Shown piece by piece: positions 62,863 through 64,000 of a DNA stretch of 64,000 nt. The notes beneath the pieces are model-generated. The model made no database searches, was not told the DNA's origin, and saw only the letters and a program-made list of their open reading frames with translations. The position numbers and the translations under genes are program-made. The number at the start of each line of letters is the position of its first letter. Position 1 is the first letter of the stretch. The stretch comes from CAWAYR01 sp050250955 (GTDB taxonomy: Bacteria > Acidobacteriota > Vicinamibacteria > Vicinamibacterales > UBA2999), in assembly GCA_050250955.1 (NCBI GenBank), contig JBFWNR010000010.1, positions 62,001-126,000 of the forward strand, in the 5' to 3' direction.

Positions 62863-64000
62863 ATGCTCGGCGCCGTCGCACCGCCCACGCCCGCCGCGTC
62901 GACTCAGCCGGCCGACCCTCGGTCCCAAGGCCGTCTGGTGCTGCCAATCGCGTTATCGGTCGTGGCCACCGCGTTCTGGGGCGCCGCGGCACTCGCGGCC
63001 ATCCGCCCGCGATCGCAGTTCGGGATCGGGCCGATCGACGTCTCGCTCCACGACGCCAGTCGGGTCGCTTTCCAGGCCGCCCTCGTCTCGGCGGTTGCCG
63101 TCGTCAGCTGGCGACTCGGCCGCTGGCGCCGGCTGGCGATCGTGCTGGCCGTTGCGGCGGTGTTGGTCACCGGCGCGCTGGATTCCACGCCGCGGCGTGT
63201 GGGCGACGGCGCCGAGTACATGACGATGGCGGCGCGGCTCGCGGGCGGGCACGCCCCCGGCGGGACCAACGACGAGCTGCCCGACGTGCGTCGCCAGCTC
63301 GCGCACCTTCGGTGGCTCGACGACGACCGCGTGAGCGGCCTCGTGACGACGGGGCAGGAGGGCTGGGACTTCCAGCACTTCTGGCTCTACCCGGCCGTGG
63401 TGGCGCCGCTGGTGGCGCTGCTGCCACCGGCGGGCGTGCATCCGAACGTGGCTTTCGCGCTGGTGAACGGCACGCTGCTGCTGGCGCTGGTCTGGGTGCT
63501 CTGTGGCCGCGGCGACTATCTGCTGGCGCTGCTACTCGGGACCGGCCCGCTCGTGTGGTGGACCGACAAGGCGCACGCCGAGATCTTCATGGTGACGTCA
63601 CTGGCGGCGGCCAGCCTGCTGCGCGACAGCCACAGCAAGACCGCACCGCTCGCCGCGGGGATCGCGACGGCCCAGAACCCCGCGGCCTGTCCAGTCCTGA
63701 TCGTGCAGGCCGCCGCCGTAGCCCTGTCGCGTCCGCGCCGCCCGTCCGCGCTGGCCGCCGTGTCCGTGGCGGTGGCCATCGCGGCAGTCCACCCGCTCTA
63801 CTACCTTGTGCGGCTGGGACGGCTCTCGCCACTGCTCGCGCCCGACGGGCCACACTGGCCGAGTCTCCGCGCCCTGCTGACGCCGCTGTTCGACCCGAAT
63901 CTCGGGCTCGTCGTCTATGCGCCCGTGTGGGTTGCGCTCGCAATCATCGGCTGGCGCCGGCAGCCGTCGCAGGAGCGCTACGCCACTCTCGCCAGCGTCG
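62863..64000 (+). CDS. polytopic membrane protein, cut by the window edge
   Basis: ATG 62863, five bases after the previous stop, opens a frame still open at base 64000 (379 codons). Residues 27-47 form the first helix, and more follow (AFQAALVSAVAVVSW; LAIVLAVAAVLVTGAL; WLYPAVVAPLVALL; VNGTLLLALVWVLCG). A GDGAEYMTMAARL segment after the third helix resembles the conserved extracytoplasmic loop of GT-C-like membrane proteins. It is clearly in an operon with the upstream gene, probably for envelope glycan or glycolipid synthesis. The C-terminal part is not available. Confidence 0.7.
   Translation, partial: MLGAVAPPTPAASTQPADPRSQGRLVLPIALSVVATAFWGAAALAAIRPRSQFGIGPIDVSLHDASRVAFQAALVSAVAVVSWRLGRWRRLAIVLAVAAVLVTGALDSTPRRVGDGAEYMTMAARLAGGHAPGGTNDELPDVRRQLAHLRWLDDDRVSGLVTTGQEGWDFQHFWLYPAVVAPLVALLPPAGVHPNVAFALVNGTLLLALVWVLCGRGDYLLALLLGTGPLVWWTDKAHAEIFMVTSLAAASLLRDSHSKTAPLAAGIATAQNPAACPVLIVQAAAVALSRPRRPSALAAVSVAVAIAAVHPLYYLVRLGRLSPLLAPDGPHWPSLRALLTPLFDPNLGLVVYAPVWVALAIIGWRRQPSQERYATLASV

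Overview
This is a very GC-rich (roughly 70% by eye), densely coded window. Its gene families fit a soil Acidobacteriota genome, probably the Vicinamibacteria side: an Oar-like TonB receptor with a carboxypeptidase-regulatory domain, two membrane Ser/Thr kinases (one with a TolB/WD40-like sensor, one with TPRs), an X6-type ECF sigma factor, a PadR gene coupled to a GDLLEE-motif permease-prefix protein, an N-acyl-D-amino-acid deacylase-like protein, two NHL-propeller (PAL-like) proteins and a CadC-like winged helix/TPR protein. No rRNA, tRNA, CRISPR array, phage or intact insertion sequence was seen. The taxonomic call is inference from family content only.

Layout. 1-9.6 kb: a small membrane protein, an ATP-dependent DNA ligase, a secreted NTF2-like protein, a beta-carbonic anhydrase, an NHL-propeller protein, an orphan uroporphyrinogen-III synthase, a K+ channel with two RCK domains, a MaoC-like dehydratase, an alpha/beta hydrolase lacking its serine, and a secreted beta-lactamase-fold hydrolase followed by a cluster of palindromic repeats. 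9.7-25 kb: a TcyP-like symporter with a leader hairpin, a 50-residue metallothionein, a Tat-exported SMP-30 lactonase, an amidohydrolase-NTF2 fusion, a TPR-like protein, a hybrid histidine kinase, an aldehyde dehydrogenase, a Ser/Thr kinase, and a YceI protein translationally coupled to an exported FMN dehydrogenase that carries a CxxCH motif. 25-35 kb: the TonB receptor, a second NHL protein, a DUF2156 membrane protein, and a Fur/PerR-katG operon with a 7-1-7 operator overlapping its promoter.

35-46 kb: a phospholipase D-like gene broken by one frameshift, divergent from an LpxR-type lipid A deacylase; then a 1068-codon open frame joining a winged-helix DNA-binding domain, a TPR region and a complete SLC13/DASS transporter, with three 7-bp direct repeats at an exact 11-bp period just upstream; then an osmoprotectant ABC transporter (ATPase plus fused binding protein/permease). 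46-57 kb: a PAS hybrid histidine kinase, an ECF sigma factor, a Big2-domain lipoprotein, a Ser/Thr kinase-TPR, an MBL-fold protein and a large propeller/FN3 protein. 57-64 kb: PadR with its coupled small protein, a seven-helix membrane protein, a lipoprotein form of a fumarylacetoacetate-hydrolase-fold enzyme, the decayed remains of a VapBC module, and two consecutive polytopic membrane proteins, the last cut by the window edge.

Two themes recur. Many genes lack a Shine-Dalgarno sequence and instead have a TAGAAT/TACACT -10 element 6-11 bases before the ATG, which suggests leaderless transcripts. Several regulator-target pairs overlap by ATGA or GTGA (fur-katG, padR-prefix gene, ABC ATPase-permease, kinase-MBL, FMN dehydrogenase-YceI), implying translational coupling. 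The strongest candidate for something undescribed is the winged-helix/TPR/DASS open frame together with its PhoB-like repeat array.
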